DNA of 64,000 nt. Origin: Channallabes apus. Taxonomy: Eukaryota; Chordata; Actinopteri; Siluriformes; Clariidae. The notes beneath the pieces were generated by a model. That model worked only from the letters and a program-made list of their open reading frames with translations, was not told the DNA's origin and searched no databases. The position numbers were made by a program, and so were the translations under genes. The stretch covers positions 12,740,646-12,804,645 of the forward strand of contig CM060127.1 in the NCBI GenBank assembly GCA_030522415.1, given 5' to 3'. Below, one piece after another: positions 43,946 to 55,654 of the stretch (its first letter is position 1; the number at the start of each line of letters is the position of its first letter).

Positions 43946-46149
43946 AATAATGTGGTTGAAATATGAAAATATCAGAATCAATGACCCACGCAATGTTGCA
44001 AATACAATCTCAAAACAATCACACTATAACTCTTATTTGTAACATCCATTCACACAGCGTCTGACCACATCCATGATGCCTTAAGTTTCTAGCAGGGTTT
44101 AGAATTCCTGTACTGTACCTGAGGCCAAGCATCTCTTAGTGCTGTCATTTTCTTTCAGAAATATTACTATGAGCAGTGTCATGAGGTGCTTGAGGTACAG
44201 TACAACGAGTGTTGTAATCTACTGTACATGACGCTCATTCACTAGCCTCAGTAGTGTGCCCCCTAGTGGTCATTGTGGAGGTCTACAGCCGGAGAGAGTT
44301 TGTCTCACCATCGGTTTGATATTAATATAAGTTGTTTTTGCATCATCATGTAATCATCAACGTCTGGATGAACATTTCCTGCATGAACTTCAACAGCAAG
44401 TTTTGAAAACATAAAAATTCCTGTTGGATTGTGCACACGCTTTAAATGTTTTATTTTTATTTTTTATGTTTTTTTTTGTATGTTTGCTCATTTGAATACA
44501 TGATTTAGTAAAACATCTGCATAAATTAGAAAAGAAATACAATGTGTGCACTCTGGGCCTCACATCGAGCTAAAGTAAAGACTAAACCACATCTTCAGGA
44601 ATTTGTCAATGATTGCAGTTTTTAAATTTATTAAACAACAACATAATACCATTTGTAGTTGCATTTAATTATGTGAAACATTGACAAACAAAAAAATTCA
44701 GTTCCTCACTTATTTTACAGCACAATAATATAATCAGTTGTTGTTTTCTTTATTTTTCTCTCCAGTAGTTAATCAGACTCGTCCTTGGCCGATCTCAGAT
44801 ATTTCCTGGTGGAAAGGGACATCACCTTTTGCAAGCGTCTTGCATCAGATGTGTGTACAGGCAGAAGAAGGAAGCTCGAGGTAGGACGGACGCGCGCGGA
44901 TTCACTCACCCAGACCAACACGTTCGTTTCCGATTTGTCACGTTCGTTGCGTAAAATAATGAGTGCAAATTGTGAGAAGGAAGCAAAACACGGTCCCGGT
45001 GTGAATCGTTGATTTGATTAACGCCCTCACTTCGGTCGATCCGCTCCTATTTTTGGTTTCAGGACTCGAATAAGCACGGTGGAGCGAATACTCTAATTAG
45101 GCTTTGCGAAGCCATAAACACGGCACTTCACTGCAGCCTAAATGCTAATGGGCACAATTAGTACTTTTATGTAAGAAAGACTGAGCCTGTCTTAAACACT
45201 GTGCATTATTAAAGCGCCGCCCCAGACGGCTGGTGCTCAGCGGTGGGCCGTTTAAGGCCTCGTTTTTGTCGTAATTGTTGTAGTTCCCACTTCCTTTTGC
45301 TCATTTCACATTCAGCAGAAACTCTAGTGCAGGACGCTCTCGGTGTTTTGCTAAAGCTGAGGCTTTTGGGGTTTAGCAGGAGGCTGGCTTCATTCTCTCT
45401 AGAAACACACACACACACACTTCTATGCTATGCTGCAACAGACCATAAAGGCAGCAAAATTAACTCTCATTTTAATGAAAAGAGAGAGAGAGAGAGAGAT
45501 GAGTATGACCAAAAGGAGGAGGTTTACAAGATGTTCATTTCGCTCACATAACACAACCGTACGAGAGCTCACGCTGTGTTTACAGAGCAAGAGTCCATTC
45601 TAGGGCTGGTGTGTGTGTGTGTGTGAGTGTGCATTCACATACTTGTTGAAACAAAGCTTTAAAAAGAAAGAGAGAAAGACCCTAAATGAGGTGATGTAAT
45701 GAAACATATTTTCAAACATTCCATCAACATCGTACATGGAGTCGAAATCGATCCCGCGCCTCGTCTTGGGTAATAACACGAAGCCAGCTAGCGCAATGTG
45801 TGCCTGTAGTCGTGCTCTGTTCCCCCCCAGCACTAACTCCATGCTCTGGCAATGTCCTAAAAATGAATGCCGCACTTAAATGAGAAGCAACGGAGCATCT
45901 CAAGTCACGATCGTCCTCGAATACACACGCACACGCGCACACACACACACAGTTCTCATCAAAAGCTTGTGCCAGAACTCAGCTCAGATGCTGAGCAGTT
46001 ACTCAAACAGAATAATGTTACTTAATAATAAAACGGTTTTAGTGTGTTTTATACAGTAATATTGAACAAGACTTAATTAGGTGCTAACAATTTAATAAAC
46101 AATTTAACAATGCTCTGGATTATTAGGACACAACCACAGTTTGTTTTGG
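43946..46149. other. Single-copy-looking stretch
   Basis: Microsatellites: (AC)n 45405-45419, (GA)n 45480-45500, (TG)n 45609-45626, (AC)n 45925-45950. 44990-45220 is the most regulatory-looking part, with CTCTAATTAGGC (TAATTA homeodomain-type core) and AATGCTAATGGGCACAATTA. No gene recognised; ORFs lack family features. Confidence 0.28.
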
Positions 46150-46436
46150 TGTCATGGTGGTTTAGTGGTCATTGCTGTCACACCGCACCTCCAGGGTCTG
46201 GATTCGGTTCCCGCCTCGGGGTCTGTGTGTGGAGTTTGCATGTTCTCTCTGTGCTTGTTGGGTTTCCTCTGGGTACTCCAGTTTCCTCCCAAGGAGTTCA
46301 CAAATTGCCCATTGTGTGGGAATGAGTGTGTGTCCTATCATGGTTTTAAAAATGGGAATAAATACAATGGTCACCACTGGCCTCCACAGTCCCTAGTTAG
46401 ACTACATGGGTTCCTACAGTAGATGGATAAATGGAA
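46150..46436 (+). mobile_element. V-SINE, variant-tail subfamily
   Basis: Head ATGGTGGTTTAGTGGTCATT, V-domain GTGGAGTTTGCATGTTCTCT and GGTACTCCAGTTTCCTCCC. The tail GGGAATAAATACAATGGTCA, CCACTGG, CACAGTCCCTAGTTA is as in the copy at 33000. Confidence 0.82.
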
Positions 46437-46635
46437 CCACACTCTTACTAGTATTTATATAGGCTATTCCTATAGATTATAGTATTTGCTTACTGTATTT
46501 TTATAGTAAACTCAAGTTTCAAATGCACACTCAGTTTATGCGATCAGTTTGTGGGTGGAATTAGTGTACGTTTACGTTTAAATTTGTTATTTCTATTAAT
46601 GTCTTTCCGTTTGTAGAAAGACTTGTGCAGCAAAG

Positions 46636-46943
46636 AACTCGCTCTCACTCATTCACTATAGCGCTTATTCTCTTCAGGGTCATGGGAGGCTTGGATCCTA
46701 TCCAGGGCACTCAGGGGTGCCAGGCTATTGCAGGGCAAGAGAATGCACACAGTCACACATTCATACTGTACACTCACTCACACACATACTCTGGGCAATT
46801 TGGAAAACCAATTAGCCCTAGACTTTGAACTGTCAGAGGAAACCCACCAGGCACAGAGCACTGTGAACACTCCAAACACACAGAACTGAGGAACGCAAAC
46901 CCCGACCCTGAAGGTGTGAGGCCACAGTGCTAACAACAATGCC
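46636..46943 (-). mobile_element. V-SINE copy
   Basis: + strand: tail complement near CACTCATTCACTATAGCGCT, CCTATCCAGGGCACTC, V-domain complement AGAGGAAACCCACCAGGCAC, and head complement GGCCACAGTGCTAACAACAA. Diverged but in order. Confidence 0.78.
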
Positions 46944-47769
46944 AGCATGTTGCTGCAGCACAGAACAGCACAGTTTTATTTGTATGTATGGTATATAGTA
47001 TCATAATAGGAAGCATTCTTGCATAAGACGATTTTTAGCCACAAGATGTGCATTTCTTAGGAATGCAGTCAGTGCAAGCACTCACATCACAAACCTAAGC
47101 GAAAAACTGTCAGGCAAGAGTCTGGAGAGGAGCACAAGTAAATCCCATCAACGCCACGCCTTATAAATAGCTAGCTCCATGTTTTCTGTTACTCATCAAA
47201 GCGACGCAAGAAAGTCTACTTACGCAAAACACTTATGGGAGTTCAGGAGCTGCAACACAGCCTTATGGCTTCCCCCAGAGATGTTTCACAAATCACAGAG
47301 TATGTATGCATGAAAACTCATGATTGACTCTTTTCACTCAGACTTCCCCAAAGAGAAGAAAATCCAGAACGCCACTGGGATTCACACAGGCACATACTGT
47401 ATGGCTCCCCTAAAAGATTCCCATAATCACCACACTACCATCATAACCCACCCCCATTACTTCCACAGAACCAGACTTTCTTGTATTTTAATGTTGTCTT
47501 GAGAAATAGTTTTTCAGCCTTCCTAAAGGACTTTTTTGCCGCTCCAGTGAGCGCCATGAACCAGTGAGAAACAGGTGCAGATGATGACATATGATCAGGT
47601 GATTAGTTATACTGGTGATGCTAAATGCTAAGCGGTTGGAACAGACTAGAGGGGAAATGAGCTGCTGAGGTTGGTACCAATTTTTACATTGTAAGCTTGT
47701 GTGCAGATCGGATGGTCCTTGCTGGGAGCACCTGAAAGACCAACAACAACATGAGTACAGTGAAGGAAT
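46944..47769. other. Unassigned stretch
   Basis: No recognisable features. Confidence 0.3.
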
Positions 47770-47893
47770 GAATGTGGCAGGAAACCGGAATACCCAGAGG
47801 GAACCCACCAAGCATAGGGAGATGCAAACACACAGCCTGAGAGGCAGAAATCGAACCCTCAACCATGGAGGTTAAACACTACGCCACTGTTTA
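47770..47893 (-). mobile_element. V-SINE 5' fragment
   Basis: + strand GGCAGGAAACCGGAATACCC, GGGAACCCACCAAGCATAGG and TTAAACACTACGCCACTG are the complement of V-domain and head; the tail is missing. Confidence 0.78.
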
Positions 47894-48638
47894 TCCTTTG
47901 TTGTAACTAGAAATGGATAAAAGGTATAACATGTGCCAAATCTGACTCATCTAAGAGGATTAACTGCTTTGCAATGAGACGTTTTAAGAAAATACATTTT
48001 GGGAAAGTATCAGTAACTTTTAGCTATGTTTGCTAGCTAAATGCTACTAACTGGTATCTTTACCAATCAAGGAAGATGGAGCTAACACTGCTGCAACGTT
48101 TTGTTCTTTACCAAATATTTTAATGGAACGAATACACTAACTAACCTTAACAGTTCTCTAGCTTTAGTTATTCCCACAGATTCAGCCATTAGCAGACTTT
48201 TCTACCTGACGCCGAGCATCATTGAAAGTAAAGATGATCCGTGTTATTGATCTGAAAAGCTGAATGCTGTAGTTAATGCCAGAGTGAGACAGAGAACACG
48301 TCATTACATTTCCCCAATCGATTTGTTACATCGATAGGTTGTGTGTAAAAAGGGTGTTAGGTTCTCCCTTTACTGACTGGTACAGTAGCTGTGGTTTAAC
48401 AGCTTACCTAGCAAGTAGGAAATGGTAAGGACTGAATTTAGGATCTATCTCTGGACATACTTTCCAGGCAAGCAGTCACACAGAAGTTCCTCATTTTTGT
48501 CCGAGACTTTTTATTACAATACGATTATGAAAATGTTTATAGGCATACCCTGTCTGACCTCCCATAAATTGCACGCTCTAATATGTTGTATTGATGACAG
48601 GAACTGCTCTGTAACATGGAACATCACAACATCCCGAC
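47894..48638. other. Unassigned stretch
   Basis: No recognisable features. Confidence 0.3.
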
Positions 48639-48639
48639 T

Positions 48640-48850
48640 TTCACTGCGGTTAAGCACAATTAATGTATGAAAATGATTCCTCATGCGCCCAGAACCACTC
48701 GTTCCACATAGTGCCATGAGGGAGGTAAAACTCCATAGACGTGATAACCTGGTCATTCAGTACATTCAGGTCGTCAGATGACTTCATTTTATTGCCACAT
48801 AACATTACTGACCCTAGACCAGAGCAACTGAAGCAACCCCAGATCATAAT
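48640..48850 (-). pseudogene. Tc1-like transposase, catalytic-core fragment
   Basis: Minus-strand peptide MIWGCFSCSGLGSVMLCGNK, SDDLNVLNDQVITSMEFYLP then WFWAHEESFSYIN matches the middle of a Tc1-family transposase. Between the LPHGT and EWFWAHE parts, the stretch that carries the second catalytic Asp (normally QDDNA) is deleted. A stop follows and no TIRs were found. It is a different subfamily from the 21.6 kb element and may match the one at 2.6 kb, of which it would be the missing half. Confidence 0.75.
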
Positions 48851-48889
48851 TTTATGAGGTTTGTCCCAGCTTTCTCAGGGTGCGGCCAC

Positions 48890-49320
48890 AGGGAGGAGTC
48901 CTTTCTTGACGTCTGTTGGCTGGGCGGCTTTCCCGACTCAAACCAACGTCCGTGGCCGTTGCCTCCGTGCCTGCATTCCCCACCAATGTCACGGGTTTAA
49001 TCGGGTGGCACCACAGACACATGGACACGGAGCGAGGTCTTACTGAGGAAAAATGGGGAAGGAAAATGTAAAAAAGAAGGGGAAAAAAGAAGTGAAGTGT
49101 GCATGTGCGGTTCCGGGGGCGTTGCCCAGCTGGCATGAGAGCACACGGCTGGTGAAAGGTGGTGGTGGGCACAGTGGTAGGATGGAGCATGTGGAGGAAG
49201 CGCTCCTGCATGCTCCCTGACGACGACTCCTGCTGACATGGGCCAAGACAGAGAGGAGTCCTTTCTTGACATTCACTGGCTGGTCGGCTTTCCCAGGAGG
49301 GATCATGGGCCCTAACACGA
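48890..49320. repeat. GC-rich segment bounded by a direct repeat
   Basis: GAGGAGTCCTTTCTTGAC followed by a GGCTGG.CGGCTTTCCC stretch occurs at about 48893-48935 and again at 49255-49296, about 360 bp apart on the same strand. Internal sequence is GC-rich without convincing coding similarity. It may be a tandem duplication or a remnant of a repeat with short terminal direct repeats. Confidence 0.55.
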
Positions 49321-49324
49321 ACAT

Positions 49325-49879
49325 CCTAGTGAGAGGAGAGGCTGAGGTCCGTTAATGTTGATTATTGCCAACCGACCCAACCTATTTAGGGAGCCTCTGG
49401 AATGAGCGAGAAGCGATGGCAGGTTTAGGCCGCACGCTCATCACAGGTGCGCGACTGGAAAGTATTTATTTTTTATGTAAATTTTTCCCAAAATAGTGTA
49501 TTTCTAATTAAATATTGCATTTCTTAACATTAAGATTTTTTTAACAGGATTACTACTTTTGGATAAAAGCAAGGATGGATTTTTCATAATAAATTAGAGG
49601 AAGCCAGTTGGATTTTCAGCATTAATTATAATTAAATGCTATTAAAAGGTGCTGCATTGAATTGGGAAATAATTACAAGGCAGTTACAAAAAACATTAAT
49701 ATAATTTATTTTAATATTAATTCAAAAATGAATATAATTTAAATATATCTTTTAACATCTGATGGTGTTGACAGAAATTCTGTAATGCATTGAAAAGTTT
49801 GTCATTTGTACAAAAATGTTACGACTGGAAGGTTGTTGCAAAACAGATATTGATAACCCACAGGAATATTGGCCAATGT
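49325..49879. other. Unassigned AT-rich stretch
   Basis: No recognisable features. Confidence 0.3.
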
Positions 49880-50052
49880 GGAAGGGCCATTTAACCTAAT
49901 CTGCATGTCTTTGGACTGTGGGAGGAAATCAGAGTACCCAGAGGAAAGCCGGGTACACAAAAGCTCCTCGCACACAGACCCGAAGGTGGGAACCGAACCC
50001 TCCGGCCTGATGGTGCGAAGCCACAGTGCTAACCACTACGCCACTGTTCCCT
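49880..50052 (-). mobile_element. V-SINE 5' part, head-to-head with next copy
   Basis: + strand ATGTCTTTGGACTGTGGGAG, ACACAGACCCGAAGGTGGGA and AGTGCTAACCACTACGCCAC: V-domain and head in minus orientation, tail absent. Confidence 0.83.
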
Positions 50053-50084
50053 AGACATAACAGGATTTCACAGTTATATCCCTG

Positions 50085-50390
50085 GTGGCACAGTGGCCTG
50101 CATCTCCAGGGTCCAGGTTTGATTCCAACCTGCCACACTGACCTTCGGGTCTGTGTGCGAGGAGCTTTCGTGTTCTCCCTGTGCTTGGTGGGATTCCTTA
50201 GGATCCTTAGTCTAAAGACATGCAAAGTAGCCATATGGCCATTCCAAATTGCCTCTAGTGTGAGCATGTGTGCTTGTGAGCACTGCGATGGATTGGCCCG
50301 CCATCCAGGATGTACATGTATGCTGCCGTGTGCCCTGAGTGACCCTGTACAGGAAAAGCGCTAAATGAAGGAATGAATGAATGTATAGTT
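50085..50390 (+). mobile_element. V-SINE copy
   Basis: Head GGTGGCACAGTGGCCTGCAT, then GGTTTGATTCC, GTCTGTGTGCGAGGAGCTTT, CTGTGCTTGGTGGGATTCCT, CACTGCGATGGATTGGCCCG and tail GACCCTGTACAGGAAAAGCG with GAATGAATGAATG. Opposite orientation to 49880-50052, 32 bp away. Confidence 0.85.
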
Positions 50391-51702
50391 TGATACACAA
50401 ACAGGTACAGTACATACTTCTTTCTTTCTGCCCATATTTTCACCAAAGGTGATTCATTAAGGGCATATAAAGCCTCTCGAGACCTGTTTGTGCTTGCTTG
50501 CTCCACTACAAAGCAGAATCAATCAGAATCTGGTATTTTTGTTCTCTGTTCTAAAAGAATACTCTCTGATGTGCCTCGAGTGTCTCCAGACTGGACAAAT
50601 AAGCTGTAATTGAAACGCCGTCCATCATTTCTTTGTCTTCAAGTCAGCAAACAGTGTTAATAGGAGATGATGTGCACTCTGTTTTTCCCTGATGTTGCTA
50701 ATTGGGACGGATGCATTTCAATGGCTCATTTCTTCTCCTTCTCTCTCGCTCTCCCCATTTTTATATCTTTTCCTTCTTGTTAATGGCTTTACCGGCTCAT
50801 TGATGTCACAGATGTGTTTTTTTCTTTCCTTCAGCTTTTTCTTGTCATGAATTATCAATCAAAGTTTTATTCATACGGCACATTTCATACTGGTCTGGTT
50901 TCCACTTGAAGAGTGGTTTCCGGGCGAAAGATAACAGATATGTAAAATACAAAAATTGGGGAAAGCATAGAACGATGTAGTGTATTGCCGCCATGGGTTC
51001 AGCTGCACTAATCATTCTTGTCTGAGCAGAGGGAGTGATTATGGGAGATATGTCATGTCTATAGAAACAGTTCTAGTTCTAGTCCTACTGTAGATTAAAA
51101 AAAAAAAGCATTAGCGGTAGAGCAGAGGGTTAAGTGTTAGCTCCACCAAGCTGCCATTATAGGCGGATCTCTGCCTTTTACTGTCACGTGACCTTCACCT
51201 TCACTTGTGGGAGGAGTTTCTTTAGAATGACATTCACCTGCTTTAATTGACATTTTTATCAAATTATGTGATGTTCAATTAGTTACAATTAACAGCTACT
51301 GTAGCTAACCAGCATGCAGTAAATAACTCTTTTTCTTCTTTTTGTACAACACATCATTCAGACATGTACAGTACAGAGGAAAATCTTTTATAGGAAAAAA
51401 AAGAATAACATTTGAAATATTATTAAACTTTTATTCACCATTTAATATATAGTAACTATAATTCATGTGCACTTTTACAGGCATAGAACTATTGCATTGT
51501 GGGATACGGTGCACCTTAAAGACGAGTCGAGTCATGTAGTTCTCATGGCTCCGCATGACTGTAGTTTAGCTGCCACCCTTCATTCAATATCTTACCTCAC
51601 CCACTTTTCTAGAGTCTCTGTTTCAAGAAGCGGGGCTAACTTCAGGGCCAGAAAAATGCTGAAAAATCCTGAAATGAAGAAATGCATTTCATATAAATAA
51701 TA
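50391..51702. other. Single-copy-looking stretch
   Basis: No gene or clear transposon. 50570-50740 is balanced and non-repetitive and could be conserved non-coding DNA; 51105-51170 has faint similarity to the L2-tailed SINE. Confidence 0.25.
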
Positions 51703-51839
51703 CACTCTAAAAAATGCTGGGTTGTTTTTTCTACCCAAATGCTGGGTTGCCGCTGTTGGGTCATTTTTCTGGGTTATTTTCAGAGAGTTGGGTAGTTTTT
51801 GTGTAACCCAGCTGCTGGGTTGAAGTTTGCTTGGCTCCT

Positions 51840-51968
51840 CCCCCAAAGTTCACCGGTGGATTCAGCGGCTGTCACTCAGCTTCGTGTCTCTTGAGCTCCC
51901 ACACCGCTGATGACGGTTCATCCTCCTCGGACATTTAAGGGGAAATGACGTTAAATACAAGGTCTGTA
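51840..51968 (+). promoter_or_regulatory. Candidate promoter/first exon of the TIR element
   Basis: GC-richer segment containing CCACACCGCTGATGACGGTT (TGACG half-site) and ATGACGTTAAATACAAG followed by GTCTGT at 51962, a plausible splice donor. The ATG at 51945 is not in frame with the downstream ORF if spliced to 52943. The call rests on texture and one donor-like site. Confidence 0.3.
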
Positions 51969-52954
51969 TACACATGTTCACTCACCTAATTCACATATGA
52001 CTGAAAAATTATTACTATATGTAACATTTATTACTGTTACCGTGTTAAGGTTACACACAAACTTTCCGGCTGGTCTGAGGTACTGGATGATAATTTAGCT
52101 GAGAATAGCTGCTAGCCATAAACCCCACCTGTGTATGAAAGAAACGGCTAAGATGTCTGAGCTTTTTAGCTTTCTCTGTAGAATGTTTGCAGGGTTACGA
52201 AGATGGTGAAATGATGAATGAATGCTAAACTGTTAATTGTATTGCTAGCATGACGCATGCATTTAGTTAGTTTGCTAGCATTAGCAACCACTTTAGAACT
52301 TTATTAAACTCACTGCTTGAGACAATAAAATGCTGGTGTGTTACAAAACACTGACCCTCTCACAAATATACAGACCTGCTAACCCTCCCGTTTTTCACCA
52401 GCTAGTAATTTACTCTGTGGTCAAATTTCTCCTGCGTTTCTCCCGAGTTATAACAATATTTTACACCTTTCCCCCTTTGGCAAGTATGCAAATGTATCAC
52501 CAGTAATAGCATGTAAGCTAACCAGGTAGCTCTCTTTAACCAAAGTTAAATTAACTATCAGTCAGCGCGCCAACTACAGGAAAAAGTACCACAGCGGTAC
52601 AGGTAACTACTAGATGAAGTATTAATATTTTGGTGATTGTAATGTACCAGTATGACACCAACTGAGACATTTTTTCGGTAATTAGCTTAAAATCAATGCA
52701 GACCACAATATCAACTAGTCTGACATAAAGAGCTGTATCCTAAAAGTCTTGCTTATTTTGCTGTTTTATTTTTGGTAGTAGCTGTCTCCATGTTTTTGTT
52801 TCTGGTTACCTATACCCTATCTTAATGGGCAGCTTTGTAATTTTTTAGTATCAATCGTATTTCACACGAAATTAATAGTCTTATTCAGTTTAATCTTTGC
52901 TATTCAACAAAATTTTAACTTTTTCATTTCTTTCTTTCTAAGGTTGGCACCAAC

Positions 52955-53044
52955 ATGGTGGAATACCTCCAGCAGGCTGAAGTGTCAAGGCCGTACCCCT
53001 ACATCCTGACGTTGGGAGATAATGACCAGCGCTGCTCTCAGTAA
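52955..53044 (+). CDS. Small exon-like ORF (29 codons) within TIR element
   Basis: A T-rich tract (52921-52940) ending TAAG precedes GTTGGCACCAAC and an ATG at 52955. The frame reads MVEYLQQAEVSRPYPYILTL then GDNDQRCSQ and stops at 53042-53044; upstream to the AG it stays open (VGTN). The MVEYL...RPYPYILTLGD pattern resembles a domain I recall from uncharacterised teleost proteins, normally followed by a longer conserved region that is absent here. It may be a captured host exon cut short. In copy 2 the same exon has a 1 bp insertion, so coding function in both copies is unlikely. Confidence 0.4.
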   Translation: MVEYLQQAEVSRPYPYILTLGDNDQRCSQ

Positions 53045-53679
53045 TGTTGTAATGTTGCTATGAAATAGCGAGGCCTACCTGAAAAGTCATAGACAGTGTT
53101 TGTATGTTAAAATGAGACCAGGGCTGGATAGTTTTGATCCTGCTCTGTAGAAGTTGCTTCAGCCTATTTGTTCAATTACTCCATTCTGCCCTTGTCAGTA
53201 ATAGTATAGTAATGATGTCACTGTTGATTATCTGTTCTTGTGCTTTTGAAAAATAAATGTTTTTTCTAAGAACATTTAATAGGATGTTGTTTATTGCATA
53301 CATGTATGTTTTTTGTAATAGACCAGTATATCAAAGTAATTTAACTGTTTAATAGACATGGGTGTTTTTTTTTTTTTTTTTTAACAGATTCACTGTAAAA
53401 CATGAAAATAATAATAACCTATTTGTGAGGTAGAATTAACCCAATTCTACCTCACAAATAGACCAATTTATGTGGTAGAATTAACCCAGCATTATAGTTA
53501 AATATGACATAGCATTTGGATTGAATATTTAACCCATCTTGTTGGGTTAAACAAATAACCCATCTTGCTGGGTTAAATTAACCCAGCATTTAGTTAGTCC
53601 TATATTTACCCAGCAGCTGGGTTAAAAACAACCCAGATTGGGTTGTTTTTAACCCAGCATTTTTTAGGGTGTAATAATA

Positions 53680-54475
53680 ATAATCAGATGAGTAGGGGAT
53701 CAGTGAAATTAGAGACCTGGAAATAATTGATTTAAATTAATGAAAGAATAAAAAAACAACAAAAAAAACACAAACCGCGCCTTTAATAGCAGAAGCATTG
53801 TACCATGTTCGTCTGTATAATTTATAAGCAGCACCGATGGTTCGCTTTTTGTATGACGTTGATTGGTTGCGTGTCACCGCTGTCTGTCAGATGTGAAACA
53901 AACCACCCGGCTCAGATAACGAACGATTTGTTCTGATTATTCATGCTGATAATTGCAATGATCAGAGCCTGTGTAGCTCTCATTGTGTGTGTGTGTGTGT
54001 GTGTGTGTGTGGAGGGCTGAGACAGTGCAGGGTGGATTATGGGAGCTGTACCTGAGGGTGGGGGTGGCGTTGCTGCTCATTTGACGTAAAACGGCCCTAA
54101 TTTGGGGGGTGATTGATGGTTTAATATTGCTGCCTGGAACCTCTCTGCCCCCACCCACCCAGTAAAGCTGCAGGCAGGCATGAAGCTACGGCGCAGCGTG
54201 TGTGTGTGTGTGCCTCTGTGTGTGTATTGTGTGTTCTGTCACTATCAATTTTATTGTAAAAGTGAGACAGAAAAACTAGCAGAGGATATTAAACCAAGTC
54301 TCAGAGAGGGAGAGAGAGAGAAGAAGAAGGAAAGAGAATATAAGCTGGGGTAGCTTTCATTCTGTGCAGTGTGTGTGTGTGTGTGTGTACATGTTTTGTG
54401 AAGTTTGTGTATGCATTCTGGCTTAAATACTAACTCTATTAGACATGTGCGCATGTTAGCACCGTGCCAATTATT

Positions 54476-54528
<53 letters not shown>

Positions 54529-54996
54529 CAACTCTACTGATTTCAGCCCGATGTCATGCGTGGCCACTAAGGCAATAGTATGATTTCAGCATTTGTCCCC
54601 GATCCTTCATAACTCTTCTGTTTTTTTCTTTTCTTAATTTTTTTAAAGTGCAGATTTGTTCAAATGTCTGAAAGTCTTAGAACCCCATTCAAATTGAATG
54701 AAATTACTTTGACATTTATACATGAAGTTTTAGTACATGAAGGAACTTAGTGCTTTGGCACTCCACAGATTTGCCAATCCGTGTTTGATCAAATTTGAGC
54801 ACATGCTTCAAGAACAGGGGAAAAATCTTGACAAAAATCCATGCTTTTTTTTTTGCGAAAGAGATTTATTTATTTTATTTTATTTTTTTAAGTTTAATAG
54901 TGACCTAGAAATAGTGCAGACTTTGCTATACTGAATATTTAAAGTGTTGAATTGAGCTTTCATTCATTTGAAATGAGGGAAAAATAATTATATATG

Positions 54997-55063
<67 letters not shown>

Positions 55064-55461
55064 AAAAAAGTTAATGAAATAACATAAAACAAAAGGAAAT
55101 AACATTAAATAAAATGAAATTAAAATAAAAGTAAATAAATAAAAAATACACCTTTTTTTTTTTACCTTTATAGGCTATTGGTGTAAAAATGACAGAGGAG
55201 TTTAGTTAAATAAGGTTTTATTTATTTGGTTCTATATTTATTTGCTTGCTTATTTTTTTGCTTACAAAACAGCATAAATATTTTAAACATATACTGCATA
55301 TCAAAAGTTTGATTCTGTGGTCTTCCCTGGTTTGTATTGCTGTCTACAATGATAAAAGCGTCCAAAATATGCAATAATCTCCTTTGATATTGAGATGTAT
55401 CTGCTACTTGTGCCCTGTAAAGCCTTCATAATGGCTCTAATCTGAGGTGATACTAAATGCT
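53680..55461. other. Unassigned stretch with microsatellites
   Basis: (TG)n 53985-54011, 54199-54212, 54369-54388 and 54475-54497; (GA)n 54498-54523; (TA)n 55000-55058. 54030-54180 is balanced (GACGTAAAACGGCCCTAATT) and could be conserved non-coding DNA. No gene recognised. Confidence 0.4.
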
Positions 55462-55654
55462 GTTCCCTAGCAAGGCTACACTCGATGCTGCGTGAAAACG
55501 CTATGGGAACCAGTTTGTCGCGTTGCCGGTCGTTGAAGCATGCTGTGAAAACACGCCAAAGTTTTTGGCTATATATAACCTCGACGGGGTGACGTCATCT
55601 GATTAGATGTAGGTGGAGGTTATAAAAACAGGTGAGCCGGCAACGACCTCAGAT
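55462..55654 (+). repeat. Left inverted terminal repeat of DIRS element
   Basis: GTTCCCTAGCAAGGCTACAC at the tip is unique to the left end; from 55480 on (GATGCTGCGTGAAAACGCTA) it pairs with the right ITR to about 55654. The tip is complementary to 59866-59914. Confidence 0.93.

Larger units (their letters stand above)
51703..53671 (+). mobile_element. Unclassified TIR transposon carrying an exon-like ORF (copy 1)
   Basis: 1969 bp with inverted ends CACTCTAAAAAATGCTGGGT (51703) and ACCCAGCATTTTTTAGGGTG (53652-53671). Both ends hold clusters of GCTGGGTT/AACCCAGC motifs (51717-51830 and 53480-53660), like transposase-binding subterminal repeats. AAATAATA (51695-51702) and TAATAATA (53672-53679) may be an 8 bp duplication with one mismatch. 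The interior has a promoter-like 5' part (51840-51961) ending in ACAAG/GTCTGT and, 980 bp on, an acceptor and short ORF. No transposase. A second copy lies inverted at 62711. Confidence 0.8.

Noticed and set aside
45209..45418. ORFs near 45.2-45.5 kb suggesting a small gene
   Set aside because: No family motif, no consistent start context, runs into microsatellites.
51105..51170. Short SINE-like sequence
   Set aside because: Similarity to the L2-tailed SINE is too faint and short to call.
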